A stretch of 35,710 nucleotides of DNA. Source: Schoenoplectus triqueter (lineage: Eukaryota > Streptophyta > Magnoliopsida > Poales > Cyperaceae). The translations under genes and the position numbers were made by a program. Under the pieces are notes generated by a model. It did no database searches. It was not told where the DNA came from and worked only from the letters and a program-made list of their open reading frames with translations. The stretch is taken from positions 1 through 35,710 of the forward strand of contig CAXKVV010001270.1 in assembly GCA_964058805.1 (NCBI GenBank). The letters run 5' to 3'. Below are positions 10,141-20,151 of the stretch, piece after piece (position 1 is the first letter of the stretch; each line of letters begins with the position of its first letter).

Positions 10141-11641
10141 ATTTTTATTTATTTTCTTTTATTATTTACTACAAAAAAAAACTGAATGAGCTCTGTTACT
10201 GACTTACCGTTTAATATTGACTTGCGTTGCATTGAATAAAGGAATATTATATTTGTTTTCCATTATCATGAAAGTGTTAATTTAAACTTTATTAGCACAA
10301 TATGACTTTTCTTGATTTTGATATCACATGATTTAAGTTTGATTTATTTACTTGATTTGAAATTCCATAAAATGAAAACAAGCTATCAATTTTCTCTGGA
10401 CATTTTTATACGAAAATAAATTTACATATTTACATATTTTCTGACTTTTCCATTTTTTTCAAGTTTTTAAAAAACATTTCAAGGTTTTAATGGTAATATA
10501 ATAATTTTGAGTTAAAATAATTTAAACGGGTTATTTAACGGTTTTAGCGGTTTAAACGAAGTTTTTTACTTAACATTAAAGATTTTGATGAAGTTAAAAC
10601 GGAGTTTAAACGGTAAAAACGAAGTTTTTTTAAAAGCTTGTTTTTTTTCATATTTTTATCCTATTTTATCACGAAGCGAAGTATTTGATTTATTTGAGTA
10701 CATTTACATTTAAAGATTATATTTTAAAATTCTTGATTTATCTTTTACTTTTAGCTTTATTTTGTTGTTATTTTAAATATATAAAATGTTATTATTTTAA
10801 TAGTTTTTATTAGATAAGAATATATATTAAATTATTATTTTTTTATTTAGTACTCGATTTGTTAATGGGTTTGAACCCAATAAATTATTACAATCCAATA
10901 ATTGATCCCCTGACCAAAATCTTGTATCCGCCCTGTGAATCGAGATCAATATCTAGTGTTTTAAACTTTAGATGATATGAAATGAGTAAAAGAAGTAAAT
11001 AATGAATAAGAAAATATATATTAAATTTAAGATGTATGCGAACCTGGTCAACATAAAAAATGAAATTATTATGTCGCATGACTGGCGATTCAATTATAAT
11101 AATTTTTGTGACAACAAAATTACAACGGATATTTTTAAAGTTTTAGAAGTTCAAACAATCAATTCAAACCGTTCAATATAATGGATATATTTAGATGTAC
11201 TGCCATATCAAATTGAACATTTTGTTGAATTTTTTTAATATTTGTAGAGACAGATACAAAATTTAGTGATATGAAAACAGTAAATTTTATACCTATCTTA
11301 GAGAGAGTGGGTGAGAGTCCCAAGCCTTTGGGACCAACAATCGTTTCAAGGCATCTTTTAACTATCAAATTAATATCTGATCACCAATGCAACTCATTTT
11401 TAATTTTATACTTTATTTGAAAGATAATTTGAAACCAATATTAATTCCAAGAGCGTGATACTCCCACCCGCTCCATCTTAGGGACACCAAAAATTGATCC
11501 CTCCACATGTCCTACAATCGTATTCATTCAATACTATGGATGCCGAGAGGAGAGGTACTGCAGAACTGCTGTCTTTGGCCTATGCACATTGGCGTTTTGA
11601 CATACTCTCGTGATCCATCCGAAGCAGACACGTGCTTCATA
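10141..11641. other. Intergenic AT-rich DNA, no gene recognised
   Basis: No gene is seen. Near 10905-10935, CCCCTGACC...TATCCGCCCTG resembles a hAT right end in reverse orientation but has no partner. Near 11145-11190, AGTTCAAACAATCAATTCAA resembles the arm of foldback family B (AGTTCAAACGGCCGATCCAA), a possible fragment. A TTTAAACG/CGTTTAAA-rich patch lies at 10520-10625. Confidence 0.45.
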
Positions 11642-12240
11642 CAGGGGGCGGAGTCCAAAACTTGGCAGGGGTAGACAGCTGACCCCCCGCATTTATAAAA
11701 TATAAGTGAGGATATAGTATGGATTATATAAAGCTTTTGAATAGATTGTGATTAAGCCACAAATTGCCCTGCCCTACTAATGCAAAACTTCTAACTTCCT
11801 ATTTAGAATAGAAATTATCATGTGAGTCACTGAAATCGCTAAAACCTTATCGATTTTTTTTATCAATTCTTTATTTCACAGAGGGAGAAGGGATAGAAGA
11901 GATAATTCTGACTAGTGGGACCATATATTTAGTGGTTCAAATGATTGATCTGAGTTTTTATGGCTTTTAACTTTTTTTTTTTAAATAAAGCAAGCAACTG
12001 GTTCTTCATAATAGTTTCAATGAACGAATAAGTGCTTCTGAAGTAAATGTTAAGTGATCATTAATACTGGCGCAAACTTATGTTAAATTTTCTGAATAAT
12101 TAAGGCTTTATAATTTGAATTCAGCACTGCTATATCAAGCATCGTAAAGCAAATTTTTTTGACCTCTGCAGAATGAATTTTAGAACCATCAACTTCTTAT
12201 AATATAATTTTTTTTGACATTGAACAATGAGTATTCTATT

Positions 12241-12419
12241 CAGGGGCGAATCCAGGGGCGGGGAGGGAATTTTTCAGAAACATCTGAAAAATATATATAA
12301 TTTCATAAAAAAATTAAAATTTTATATATCTACCCCTCCTAATATTTTTTTCTCTATAATAAATATCTAATCACTCCAGTCTTAGCTCTCTCCAATGTAA
12401 AATCCTGGCTCCACCCCTG
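12241..12419. mobile_element. Non-autonomous hAT MITE (179 bp) with 8-bp target-site duplication
   Basis: The element starts CAGGGGCGAATCCAGG and ends CCTGGCTCCACCCCTG. The complement of the end, CAGGGGTGGAGCCAGG, matches the start at 13 of 16 bases. The flanks are a perfect 8-bp direct repeat, ATTCTATT, at 12233-12240 and 12420-12427, as left by hAT transposases. The interior is AT-rich and non-coding, so movement would have depended on a transposase encoded elsewhere. Confidence 0.9.
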
Positions 12420-12479
12420 ATTCTATTTCAATTGTAAATTCATCCAATCTAATTTTCGAAAAAAATATTAATATGCACC

Positions 12480-12720
12480 TTGTGTTGTCATTTTTTTACT
12501 CTATGTGAGAATGTATCAAAGCTACACTCGTGGTTTTGAATATTTGTATAATTGTATTATATAAATTAGTGGATTATTTGAGTGTGATATTTTGTTCTGG
12601 TGACAATATTTTTTTTGAAAAAAAATAGTTCCAACCTAGATTTAGTTGATTCTAGCCAATTCATCTGATTTCAATTCCACGATCAACTTGCCGATTCTAA
12701 TTCCAAAATAATTAATCAAA
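12480..12720 (+). repeat. Dispersed repeat, copy 2 (partner 4912-5190)
   Basis: See the partner entry. The two copies differ by numerous substitutions and indels, which makes them old. Confidence 0.6.
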
Positions 12721-13500
12721 CTTTTTGCAGAAATGTTGAGTACAAATTAAACATCGAATGATCCAATTAGATGGTATAAAAAAATAGGACTCTATTTTCT
12801 ATTCAAAATAATAACATATACGAATCACACTACTCGTAACTATATTCTTCATTGTTCCAATTCACTTTCAGAGTATCTGATATTTTGATCCCTGGTCATT
12901 TTTCTGGCTCTGCCCCTGATCTCATAGCTCGATAATGGCCAAGTATGCTGAAGATTCTCTTTAGCGCCAATTTTTTCTTCTAGAATATTTTATTTCTCTG
13001 ATTAGATCTGCATCTATTATTTCGGACTAGATTCGGTAGAATAATTATATATTTGATTGTGGCATACTGGTAACTGGTAAACTAATATTTTAGTTGACTC
13101 ATTTTTTATTTAATTAATTTTATAAATGCTTACGTGCGAAAGTTTATTAGCAAGTATATGAACTAGGATATTTCTATCAACGTGATATCATAAAGAGTTG
13201 AACGTTACAAAAGAATGATTTGCAACAAAATTTTACCTTAGTAGGCATTAAGCCTGACAATAAATATGTAATCTACATAAATATCAAACTAAAAATATAT
13301 GATTACTTGCAAATTTGAGAAGGCACATGACAAATTTAGAAGTATTGACATAAAACGTACGTAAGTTGCAAATATATATTTTTTAACTGTATTGATCTTC
13401 CAACTATATGTACTTATGAATCAACTAATTTACAACTAATTTTCTAAAACTAGCAAATAAATTGATCATGTATTGTAATCGATTTCGAGAATTGCGAAGT

Positions 13501-13610
13501 CAAGTACCTAACAATTGTCATCTTAAACGATGAGGATAAGATAAACAAACTTTAATTAGAAAATTAACTTCCCACGAACCACTATAAATTGGAGCTCATT
13601 GTGAGCTGCA
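13501..13610 (+). promoter_or_regulatory. Promoter of DEFL copy 1 (ACCTAAC, CANNTG, GATA and TATA boxes)
   Basis: In order: ACCTAAC (the AC-III type sequence bound by R2R3-MYB proteins) with an adjacent CAATTG, then GAGGATAAGATAAA (GATA/I-box type), then TATAAAT at 13583-13589, about 100 bp before the ATG. Just after the TATA box sits the inverted repeat AGCTCA-TTG-TGAGCT (13593-13607). The same order and near-identical spacing occur before all four genes. Factor binding is inferred; the sequence conservation is seen directly. No ATG lies between the TATA box and the start codon. Confidence 0.75.
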
Positions 13611-13684
13611 ATATCACAAATCATTAACTCGTCACTTTTGACTTGATTGCGAGCGGAGAAATTCATTTAGAAAATAATATAGAG

Positions 13685-14194
13685 ATGAAGAAAGCTTTTA
13701 TAATGTCCCTCGTAGTTGTCCTCATTCTGCTTTCTTCTAGTGAGTTTTCTAACATGTCCTCATTCTGCTTAACTCATAACAACATCATCGTTTTTTTTAT
13801 TTCCACATATGTCGAAAGTATATGATCATTTTAAGTTTGACAGGGAGATCTTGTTAATTCATAACTCTTTATATTGTAAATGATTTTTTCTTGATTAGGC
13901 ATACTTTTAGTTGTTGCCCGCTCATATTTATTGTGCTTATTTAATGATAAATACATGATTTTTGTATGATATGAACAAATTTCAGGACCGACAAATGCAA
14001 GTTCGAGACTACATTTTGTGTCGAGGCCAAAAGGCAATAGTTGCATCTGGCATGAAGATGATATCATACCTTGTGTATCCTGGCAGTGCCAAGAAGCATG
14101 TGAGAGAGATTTTGGTCCATCATCTAATGGACAATGTGCGGCTAATGGATGTAACTGCTTGCATGGGTGTGGCAGTGGCCCCTCCAGGAAGTGA
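13685..14194 (+). CDS. Secreted 8-cysteine defensin-like peptide (DEFL), copy 1
   Basis: Two exons, 13685-13739 and 13986-14194 (donor A|GTGAGT, acceptor TTTCAG|GA, phase 1, intron 246 bp), encode 87 residues. Residues 1-23 are a signal peptide: MKKAFIM, a Val/Leu-rich core, then PTNA with a likely cut before SSRLHF. The ~64-residue mature part has eight Cys spaced C-x9-C-x4-C-x3-C-x11-C-x4-C-x-C-x3-C, which fits the Cys-stabilised alpha-beta fold. The C-x3-C helix pair is at QCQEAC, the CxC pair at GCNC, and a gamma-core GxC-x4-C at GQCAANGC. Canonical plant defensins have a slightly longer C2-C3 gap and a longer loop before C6. Lys/Arg and Asp/Glu balance (six each), unlike strongly cationic antimicrobial defensins. 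An intron near the signal-peptide boundary is typical of plant DEFL genes. The first ATG after the TATA box is used. The target is unknown: defence or cell-cell signalling are both possible. Confidence 0.88.
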
Positions 14195-14925
14195 ATCTTC
14201 ACTTCATTAACCGTAATACAAAGATTTGCTAATTAATTTTTGTTGGACGGCCTTGTACAATGAAAATTATCGAACTAGTGATATGATTATGCATGTCTTT
14301 TAATTCTATATATCATTGTGTTTAATATTTTTAATCTTTGTAATTTCATGTTTGCTTCAGTTTAATGATTGAAGTCATGATATTAATATACAAGATATAA
14401 CAACTCCTCATGCATTTAACATTATTATTTTATGTTTGTATTTTACGAAATATCTTGTATATATACTAGTGGCATATTTTTGTAGCTATATTCAAATATA
14501 CTACAAGTATGAAAATAATATCTATGATGAAAAATAGAAATAGTTGATAACATAATGAGAAATCTAAGTGTAATGTTTATGGAATGTTTGACTACGCAAA
14601 CTATAGTGTTCTGATAGAAATGATCAAATATAACAAAAAAATGTCTTTTTGCTCATCTATATGACATTATCTATGAAATATAATGGAATGCTTCGATATG
14701 TTACATGCTTCATTTGTGTATTTTATATATATTTGTTTCATATCACTTTAAAAATATTTTGTGGCAATCAAAATTTAAAAATATATCATGATTTTTATGA
14801 ATATTTGGTTAACGCTATAGATACTCCAAACGTTGGATCATGGTAGCTAATATTAATAACTTAATGAAACGAGAGGTGGAGTTCATATCCCAACAAACTG
14901 CTAGATATGAACCTAACCAATTATG

Positions 14926-15103
14926 GATTTTTCTATCTATTTTTAAAAATAGTAAAAATATTCAAAAAAATTAATATTTCATACAAATTGAATTTCTTAT
15001 GAAAATCATTTTTAGTGATTCGAATCGATAATTTAGAATTTGAGAATGTAGAAATGATCCATGACAAGGGTCATCAGTGCTATGTATAGCACCACAACGC
15101 AAC
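14926..15103. mobile_element. Half foldback element D0 (right arm only)
   Basis: From the internal AACT/ATCTATTTTTAAAAATAG through GAATCGATAATTTAGAATTT to AGCACCACAACGCAACT it matches the right arm of D1 and D2. The left arm is absent and the fragment joins the copy 1 gene flank directly. It is followed by a (CT)n(TA)n(GA)n tract. Confidence 0.75.
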
Positions 15104-15147
15104 TCTCTCTCTCTCTCTTTATATATATATAGAGAGAGAGAGAGAGA

Positions 15148-15549
15148 GTAAAGATATCGTGAGTTTAAGCTCACGGAGGCCTTCTGTGAGCTTAACTCAA
15201 AAAGCATATCAAATATCCAAATTTTAATTTGTCATACTCATTAAATTTTTTATATGAAAATCTTATGGAATGCAAAAATTTAGAGTGTTTTGAGCTTTTT
15301 ATTTTATGGTTTTTAATTTTTAAAAATCAGCACTAAAAATAATAATATATTCAATACTTAAACATCATTTAAAAAATTAAAAACGGTGACTTAAAAAACT
15401 CAAAAAAATTTCAAATTTTTGCATCCCACAAGATTTTCATATAAAAATTTAATGAGAATGATAAATTAAAATTTGAAAATAATTTGATATACTTTTTGAG
15501 TTAATCTCACAGAAGTCCTATGTTAGCTTAACCTCACGATATCTTTACT
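15148..15549. mobile_element. Foldback element A3 (complete, ~400 bp)
   Basis: The termini TAAAGATATCGTGAGTTTAA and TTAACCTCACGATATCTTTA are complementary, and so is almost the whole element around a centre near 15345-15360. Just inside the left end is a nested small palindrome, AGCTCACGGAGGCCTTCTGT-GAGCT. Both sides are (CT)n/(TA)n/(GA)n tracts. It is non-coding. The arms could pair in a read-through transcript to give a long hairpin RNA. Confidence 0.85.
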
Positions 15550-15558
15550 CTCTCTTTC

Positions 15559-15593
<35 letters not shown>

Positions 15594-15600
15594 TGAGTGA

Positions 15601-15995
15601 GAGTGATGCTATGGTGCTTCGTGAAGCATAGAATCTTTTGGGCTTCGCGTCTGTATCTCGAATTTAAAAGTTCAAACGGCCGATCCAAACCGTTGAACAT
15701 CATCTTCATATTGAAATATCCTTGGAGATCAAATTTTATATTTTTTTAAATTTTTTTGCTATTTTTTAATGGGTACAAAGTTTGCTGATCTAACGATTTC
15801 TGCACCATCCAAAACTAGCGATTTTGTACCCATCTAAAAAATAGCAAAAAAATAAAAAAATTTTAAAATTTGATCTCAAAGGATATTTCAATATGAAGAT
15901 GATGTTCAACTGTTTGGATCGACCGTTTGAACTTTGAAATTCAAGATACAGACGCGAAGCATAAAAGATTTTGTACTTCACGAAGTACCATTGCA

Positions 15996-16001
<6 letters not shown>
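15601..16001. mobile_element. Foldback element B1 (complete, ~400 bp)
   Basis: It begins AGTGATGCTATGGTGCTTCG and ends CGAAGTACCATTGCATCACT. The arms are complementary (AGTTCAAACGGCCGATCCAA pairs with GGATCGACCGTTTGAACTTT). The centre carries GATCTAACGATTTCTGCACC. The terminal GCTTCGTGAAGC is itself a small palindrome. ORFs within it are products of the repeat, not genes. Confidence 0.85.
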
Positions 16002-16045
<44 letters not shown>

Positions 16046-16050
16046 GAGAG

Positions 16051-16452
16051 AGTGATGTTATGATGCTTCGCGAAACACAAAATCTTTTGTGCTTCGCGTC
16101 CGTATCTCAAATTTAAAAGTTCAAACGGCCGATTCAAACCATTGAACATCATCTTCATATTTAAATATCCTTGGAGATCAAATTTTATATTTTTTAGAAT
16201 TTTTTTGCTATTTTTTAAATGGGTACAAAGTTTGCTGATCTAATGATTTTTGCACCATCCAAAACTAGCGATTTTGTACTCATCTAAAAAATAGTAAAAA
16301 AATCAAAAAATATATACAATTTGATCTCCAAGTATATTTTAATATGAAGATGATGTTCAACGGTTTGGATCGGTCGTTTAAACTTTTAAATTCGAGATAT
16401 GAGCGCGAAGCACAAAAAATTTTGTACTTCACGAAGCACCCTAGCATCACTC
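16051..16452. mobile_element. Foldback element B2 (complete, ~400 bp)
   Basis: Second copy of family B, separated from B1 by only a (CT)n(TA)n(GA)n tract. The termini AGTGATGTTATGATGCTTCG and CGAAGCACCCTAGCATCACT show the same layout, with scattered substitutions relative to B1. Confidence 0.85.
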
Positions 16453-16476
16453 TATATATATATATATATATATATA

Positions 16477-16875
16477 GTTAAACTATTATGAAAACGTTTG
16501 AATTTCGAGCCCAAGTCTATACGACTCAAATTTTATTATAACACGTCCGAAATTCAAAATTATCATTTTCATTAAATTTTTCATATCAAAATATTTAGGG
16601 ATACAAAAATTTAGAGTATTTTGAGTTTATTAAGTATTTGTTTTGGATTTTTGAAAATCAACAATAATAATTTAATATTTTAGTTCTAATTTTCAAAAAT
16701 ACAAAACAAATACTTAGAAAACTCGAAATACCCCAAATTTTTTTTATCCTCTAATATTTTGATATGAAAAATTTAATGATAATTATAATTTTAAATTTTT
16801 GATGTGTTACTATAAAATTTGAGCCGTATACACTTGGGCTCGAAAAGCAAACGTTTTCACAATACTCCAATTCAA
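16477..16875. mobile_element. Foldback element E (single copy in window, ~400 bp)
   Basis: The left arm (GAAAACGTTTGAATTTCGAG, then CCCAAGTCTATACG) pairs with the right arm (CGTATACACTTGGG, then CTCGAAAAGCAAACGTTTTC). The interior pairs around a centre near 16665-16680. The interior resembles family A (ATTAAATTTTTCATATCAAA, AAAAATTTAGAGTATTTTGA), so E may be an A relative with different ends. Its left side touches a (TA)n tract. Confidence 0.75.
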
Positions 16876-17136
16876 CATCAACATTAGTGTATGGATCAAC
16901 ACTTTCCGAGCAAGTTCGGGTGATTTTTTTATAGCTTATTTAGGGTTATTTCTGTTAAAATTTGGGGAATGATTAAAACAACAGCTTCGTACCAATTATC
17001 CGGATATAAAACACTGGAGCTAGCTAGTAGTTGAATCTGAACCAATATCCAATTATGATTATTATGATCCGACTAATATTCCTAAAAATAGTAACTCAGT
17101 CATGGCTGAGGAGAGAACCCACTCCCGAGCTCGGGA

Positions 17137-18830
17137 TCAATGACCATCCCGTGTTCTGGTACAAAATATAGATTTAGATGTGAATGTGGATGAGGGTGAG
17201 GAAGAGGAAGAGTGACACCTCGATGTCAAGGAGAATGACATCCATGATGTAATAGATATAAATATGGATGAAATTGAGAATGCGATAGATATGGAAGAAA
17301 TAGTTAGGGAGTGGCAAATGTCTGTTCCTTTCATCAATCGGGGAATGAAGCATCAGTATGCATAATTTGCTGATAATATGTCAATGCCCTATACAGACGA
17401 CCCTTATTTTCGCAAACCACCTAGAAATGATGAATAATTTAATGTCGGTCAGCAGTTCAGTACAAAACCAGAGTTAAAATTGAAAATCACTGATTTTCAT
17501 GTTCAACGGAATATAGAATTGGAGGTAACAAATAATAGTAAATTAAAGTTAGTGATAAAATGTAAAGATTCTAACTGTTCATGGAAGATGTATGTCACAC
17601 CCAATATAACGAATATTTGGGAGATTAGAAGAAATTCGCTCAAGCACTATTATTTTGACAGTGCTACTAGGGCGGACCACACTCTTGTTCACCGTTATTG
17701 TATTCAATATATTACACAAAATATGTATAAGGACTGCCATATGAAAAGAATAAATGTTCTTTTCAAACAAGTCGCGAGACATAAGAAATCATGGAGGTGC
17801 GAGGAATATATGAAAAAATTAATAATATTAGACCAACATCTTATAAGTTCGTCAGAAAAGCAGAAATTATGCAAGGTAATCTCCCAACATAACAAGTGTC
17901 CAATAGAATGACACGAAATAAAAGAAACCGCAATAAATAGCCCGCTGTAGCTGAGGAAGTGTCAGCCGAGGAATTTCATTATATGGAATTAACCCCAGAT
18001 CAAGTGGTTACATTGCATCAAGAAAGTTGAGCACAACATCTAGACAGGGCTCTCAATCGGTGGGGAATAATGTGGGTCTCAATCGATGGAGAATAATGAT
18101 AAGCAATGGTTTAGAATCACTAAACAACGTGTTCAGGATCGCCAGACAACTTCTGGTATGTGCTATCATCAAGAATACGTGACAGAAATGTGTTGAGTGA
18201 TTCTATAATCACTGAGCAATTGCAGCGGTTTGGGAAGCCCAAGGTTTGGTGTTCTCCCAAAAGGTCATCGAACTGATAAAACATCACGGTGATAAGGGAG
18301 AACTTATGATGTCATATCACTTAATTGGGATATCAACAACTATGATGTTTACAACATAAATGGATTTAACGAGACAGTAATATTCTATACTTATATAATT
18401 TTTATTTCAATTCAAAATTTAAGCAATAATTAATAATTTTTATTTGAAATAATAGGGTCAAAGGGTGAAATGAAATATGAGGTTGAATTAGCGATAACGC
18501 GAATTAATAATTATTGGTGTCATAAATCACAACTGACCGGCATCCCATACGACCAGCTGCTTGCCTTTTGTTCATTCAGAAGGCTGAATTACACTCAATA
18601 CGTTAGTCCATATTATATCATTCATACTACATTAACACATGGTTTGGTCATTGACGTACTTATGGTAATAAATTGGTCAATGTACAACGGTCCGATCATT
18701 AGGCCAAATCCAGCAAAAATCAATAAAGAAAGGAGAAGGAAGATACACATTCTAATGATTATGGATAAAATATAGGGTCGTATCAACAAACTACCAACTC
18801 GAGGTCGAGCTCGTTCCAGCAGAACATGAT
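17137..18830 (+). pseudogene. Mutator-like (MULE) transposase pseudogene, catalytic core missing
   Basis: The N-terminal part reads PRNDE-stop-FNVGQQFSTKPELK and continues to ...KCKDSNCSWKMYV, the MuDR-type DNA-binding region with its CX4C pair. The expected HxC partner has become HYY. In-frame stops sit at 17363 and 17435 and the frame ends at 17911. The C-terminal part (18470-18825) reads SQLTGIPYDQLLAF, RRLNYTQYVSPYY, MYNGPIIRPNPAKI and KLPTRGRARSS. This is the SWIM zinc-finger region and basic tail, with three of the four SWIM ligands replaced (CxC became YWC; CSH became YDQ). The DDE catalytic region expected between them is absent, and 17912-18469 is unrecognised. The intact family cuts and pastes Mutator elements; this copy cannot. 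Confidence 0.85.
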
Positions 18831-19064
18831 TTAAACTAGCAGCGTATTTATATTTTATTATTTTATTTATCAGAACAATTAGATTTTAATTGTTATTGTA
18901 ATATTTTAATTTATTGATACTATTTTAGAATAATATATTAATCGTGCATATATATTTGGTTTAATAAAATTTTATTTTAATTCTTGTTATAATATTTAGA
19001 TCAATCTATTGACTGTCGTATTTTATTTTTAATATAACACTCAAACGTAAAAAAAAACCTGGAA

Positions 19065-19111
19065 CCGAGTTTTAAACTCGATCCCGACACTTGGAACCGA
19101 ATGTGAAACTC
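19065..19111. repeat. CGAGTT-AACTCG palindromes 4 and 5
   Basis: CCGAGTTTTAAACTCG (19065-19080) and the weaker CCGAATGTGAAACTC (19097-19111), each preceded by GGAA, lie about 240 bp after the MULE remains. They match the palindromes at 8413, 10063 and 10094. Confidence 0.6.
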
Positions 19112-19349
19112 TATTCAAGCTAGTAAGGCTCAAAAATGGGCTAATCTTATCAATTTCCTATTTTTTTATTCACTAAAATAACCAAAAAATCTGAAGTTGT
19201 AAGTACGTGTTTTTAACTGTATTGATCTCCCAACTACAATGTACTTATCAATCAACTATTTTTTTTCTAGAAACTATTCTTAATTTGCTACTTATTTTCT
19301 AAAAATAGCAAATGAATTAGTCATGTGTTGTGATCTCCTTAGAGAATTG

Positions 19350-19467
19350 AGAAGGCAAGTACCTAACAACTGTCATCTTAAACGATGAGGATAAGATAAA
19401 TAAACTTTAATTAGAAAATTAACTTCCCAAGAACCAGTATAAATTGGAGCTCATTGTGAGCTGCAAT
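19350..19467 (+). promoter_or_regulatory. Promoter of DEFL copy 2
   Basis: ACCTAAC with adjacent CAACTG, GAGGATAAGATAAA, and TATAAAT at 19438-19444 are spaced as in copy 1, with the AGCTCA-TTG-TGAGCT inverted repeat after the TATA box. Homology to the other copies starts only at about 19200, downstream of MULE debris, so about 180 bp fewer upstream bases are shared than among copies 1, 3 and 4. Confidence 0.75.
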
Positions 19468-19539
19468 ATCACAAATCATTGTCTCTCCACTTTTGACTTG
19501 ATTGTGAGCGAAGAAATTTATTTAGAAAATAATAGAGAG

Positions 19540-20151
19540 ATGAAGCAAGTTTTTGTAATGTCCCTCGTAATTATCCTCATTCTATTTTCTTCTCGTAAGT
19601 TTTCTAACGTGTCCTCAATCTGCTTAACTCGATAACAACATCATCATTTTTTTTAATTTTATGATTTTTTCAGTTTTCTAAGTTTTCCCGTAAGTTTTCA
19701 TGATTTCTTGTGGGATATGTCAACATCATGATCATATATATACCTTCTAACGTGTCCACATATGACGGAAGTATATATATGATCATTTTAAATTTGACAG
19801 GGACATCTTGTTAATTCATAACTCTTTATATTGTAAATGATTTTTTCTTGATTAGTCATACTTTTAGTTCTTTCCCGCTCATATTTATTGTGCTTATTTA
19901 ATGATAAATATATGATTTTTGTATGATATGAACAAATTTCAGGACCGACAAATGCAAGTTCGAGACTACATTTTGTGTCGAGGCCAAAAGGCAATAGTTG
20001 CATCTGGCATGAAAATGATATCATACCTTGTGTATCCTGGCAGTGCCAAGAAGCATGTGAGAGAGATTTTGGTCCATCATCTAATGGACAATGTGCGGCT
20101 AATGGATGTAATTGCTTGCATGGGTGTGGCAGTGGTCCCTCCAAGAAGTGA
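19540..20151 (+). CDS. Secreted 8-cysteine defensin-like peptide (DEFL), copy 2
   Basis: Exons 19540-19594 and 19943-20151 (donor C|GTAAGT, acceptor TTTCAG|GA, phase 1, intron 348 bp) give 87 residues. The signal peptide begins MKQVFVMSLV and probably ends at PTNA. The mature peptide matches copy 1 except for Asp to Asn in the first Cys loop (WHENDII) and Arg to Lys near the C-terminus (PSKK), which makes it slightly more basic. All eight Cys are kept. The intron is the longest of the four. It has about 100 extra bases containing a second GTAAGTTTTC donor-like site and a TTTTTTCAG acceptor-like site, so minor alternative splicing is conceivable but unproven. Confidence 0.87.

Larger units (their letters stand above)
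11642..12918. mobile_element. Probable degraded hAT-like element (~1.28 kb), host of a nested MITE
   Basis: The left end CAGGGGGCGGAGTCCAAAA and the right end TTTTCTGGCTCTGCCCCTG form an imperfect terminal inverted repeat of hAT style. The flanking 8-mers GCTTCATA and ATCTCATA agree at only 5 of 8 positions, so the target duplication is weak. No transposase frame remains. The nested hAT MITE (12241-12419) lies inside, together with a copy of the dispersed repeat shared with 4912-5190 (about 12480-12720). Confidence 0.5.
13045..14925 (+). repeat. DEFL gene unit 1, without intergenic foldback insertions upstream
   Basis: The unit runs from ATATTTGATTGTGGCATA to the end of the gene's 3' flank. 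Its upstream half (13048-13330) matches 21465-21660 joined to 23245-23310, and 25305-25490 joined to 26770-26830, with the foldback clusters absent. Its 3' flank (14195-14925) matches the flanks of copies 2 and 3 until a half foldback element (family D) cuts in. Confidence 0.85.

Noticed and set aside
10905..10935. Possible hAT right end (CCCCTG / CCGCCCTG) pairing with the left end at 5949
   Set aside because: About 5 kb apart, and the following bases do not repeat the GATATATT before 5949. Probably unrelated.
13643..13684. N-terminal extension of DEFL exon 1 upstream of the ATG
   Set aside because: The extended frame would start at TTG, not ATG. MKKAFIM at 13685 is the first ATG after the TATA box and begins a good signal peptide.
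13831..14202. Minus-strand ORF (123 codons) over exon 2 of DEFL copy 1, with equivalents at 19788-20159, 23718-24008 and 27293-27571
   Set aside because: It is the antisense of a conserved, intron-bounded exon. It recurs in all copies only because exon 2 is duplicated. It crosses the splice acceptor into intron DNA and its Cys pattern mirrors nothing known.
13962..14210. Plus-strand ORF (82 codons) in another frame over exon 2, with equivalents in copies 2-4
   Set aside because: It gives a Met-rich peptide without known features and starts before the splice acceptor. The overlapping frame has a signal peptide in exon 1, matching splice sites and the 8-Cys motif, which is far stronger evidence.
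15790..16158. ORFs at 15790-16158 (minus), 15934-16116 (plus), 34788-34979 (plus) and 14971-15207 (minus)
   Set aside because: They lie within foldback elements or the microsatellites between them. Their Ser-Leu and Tyr-Ile runs are translations of (CT)n and (TA)n.
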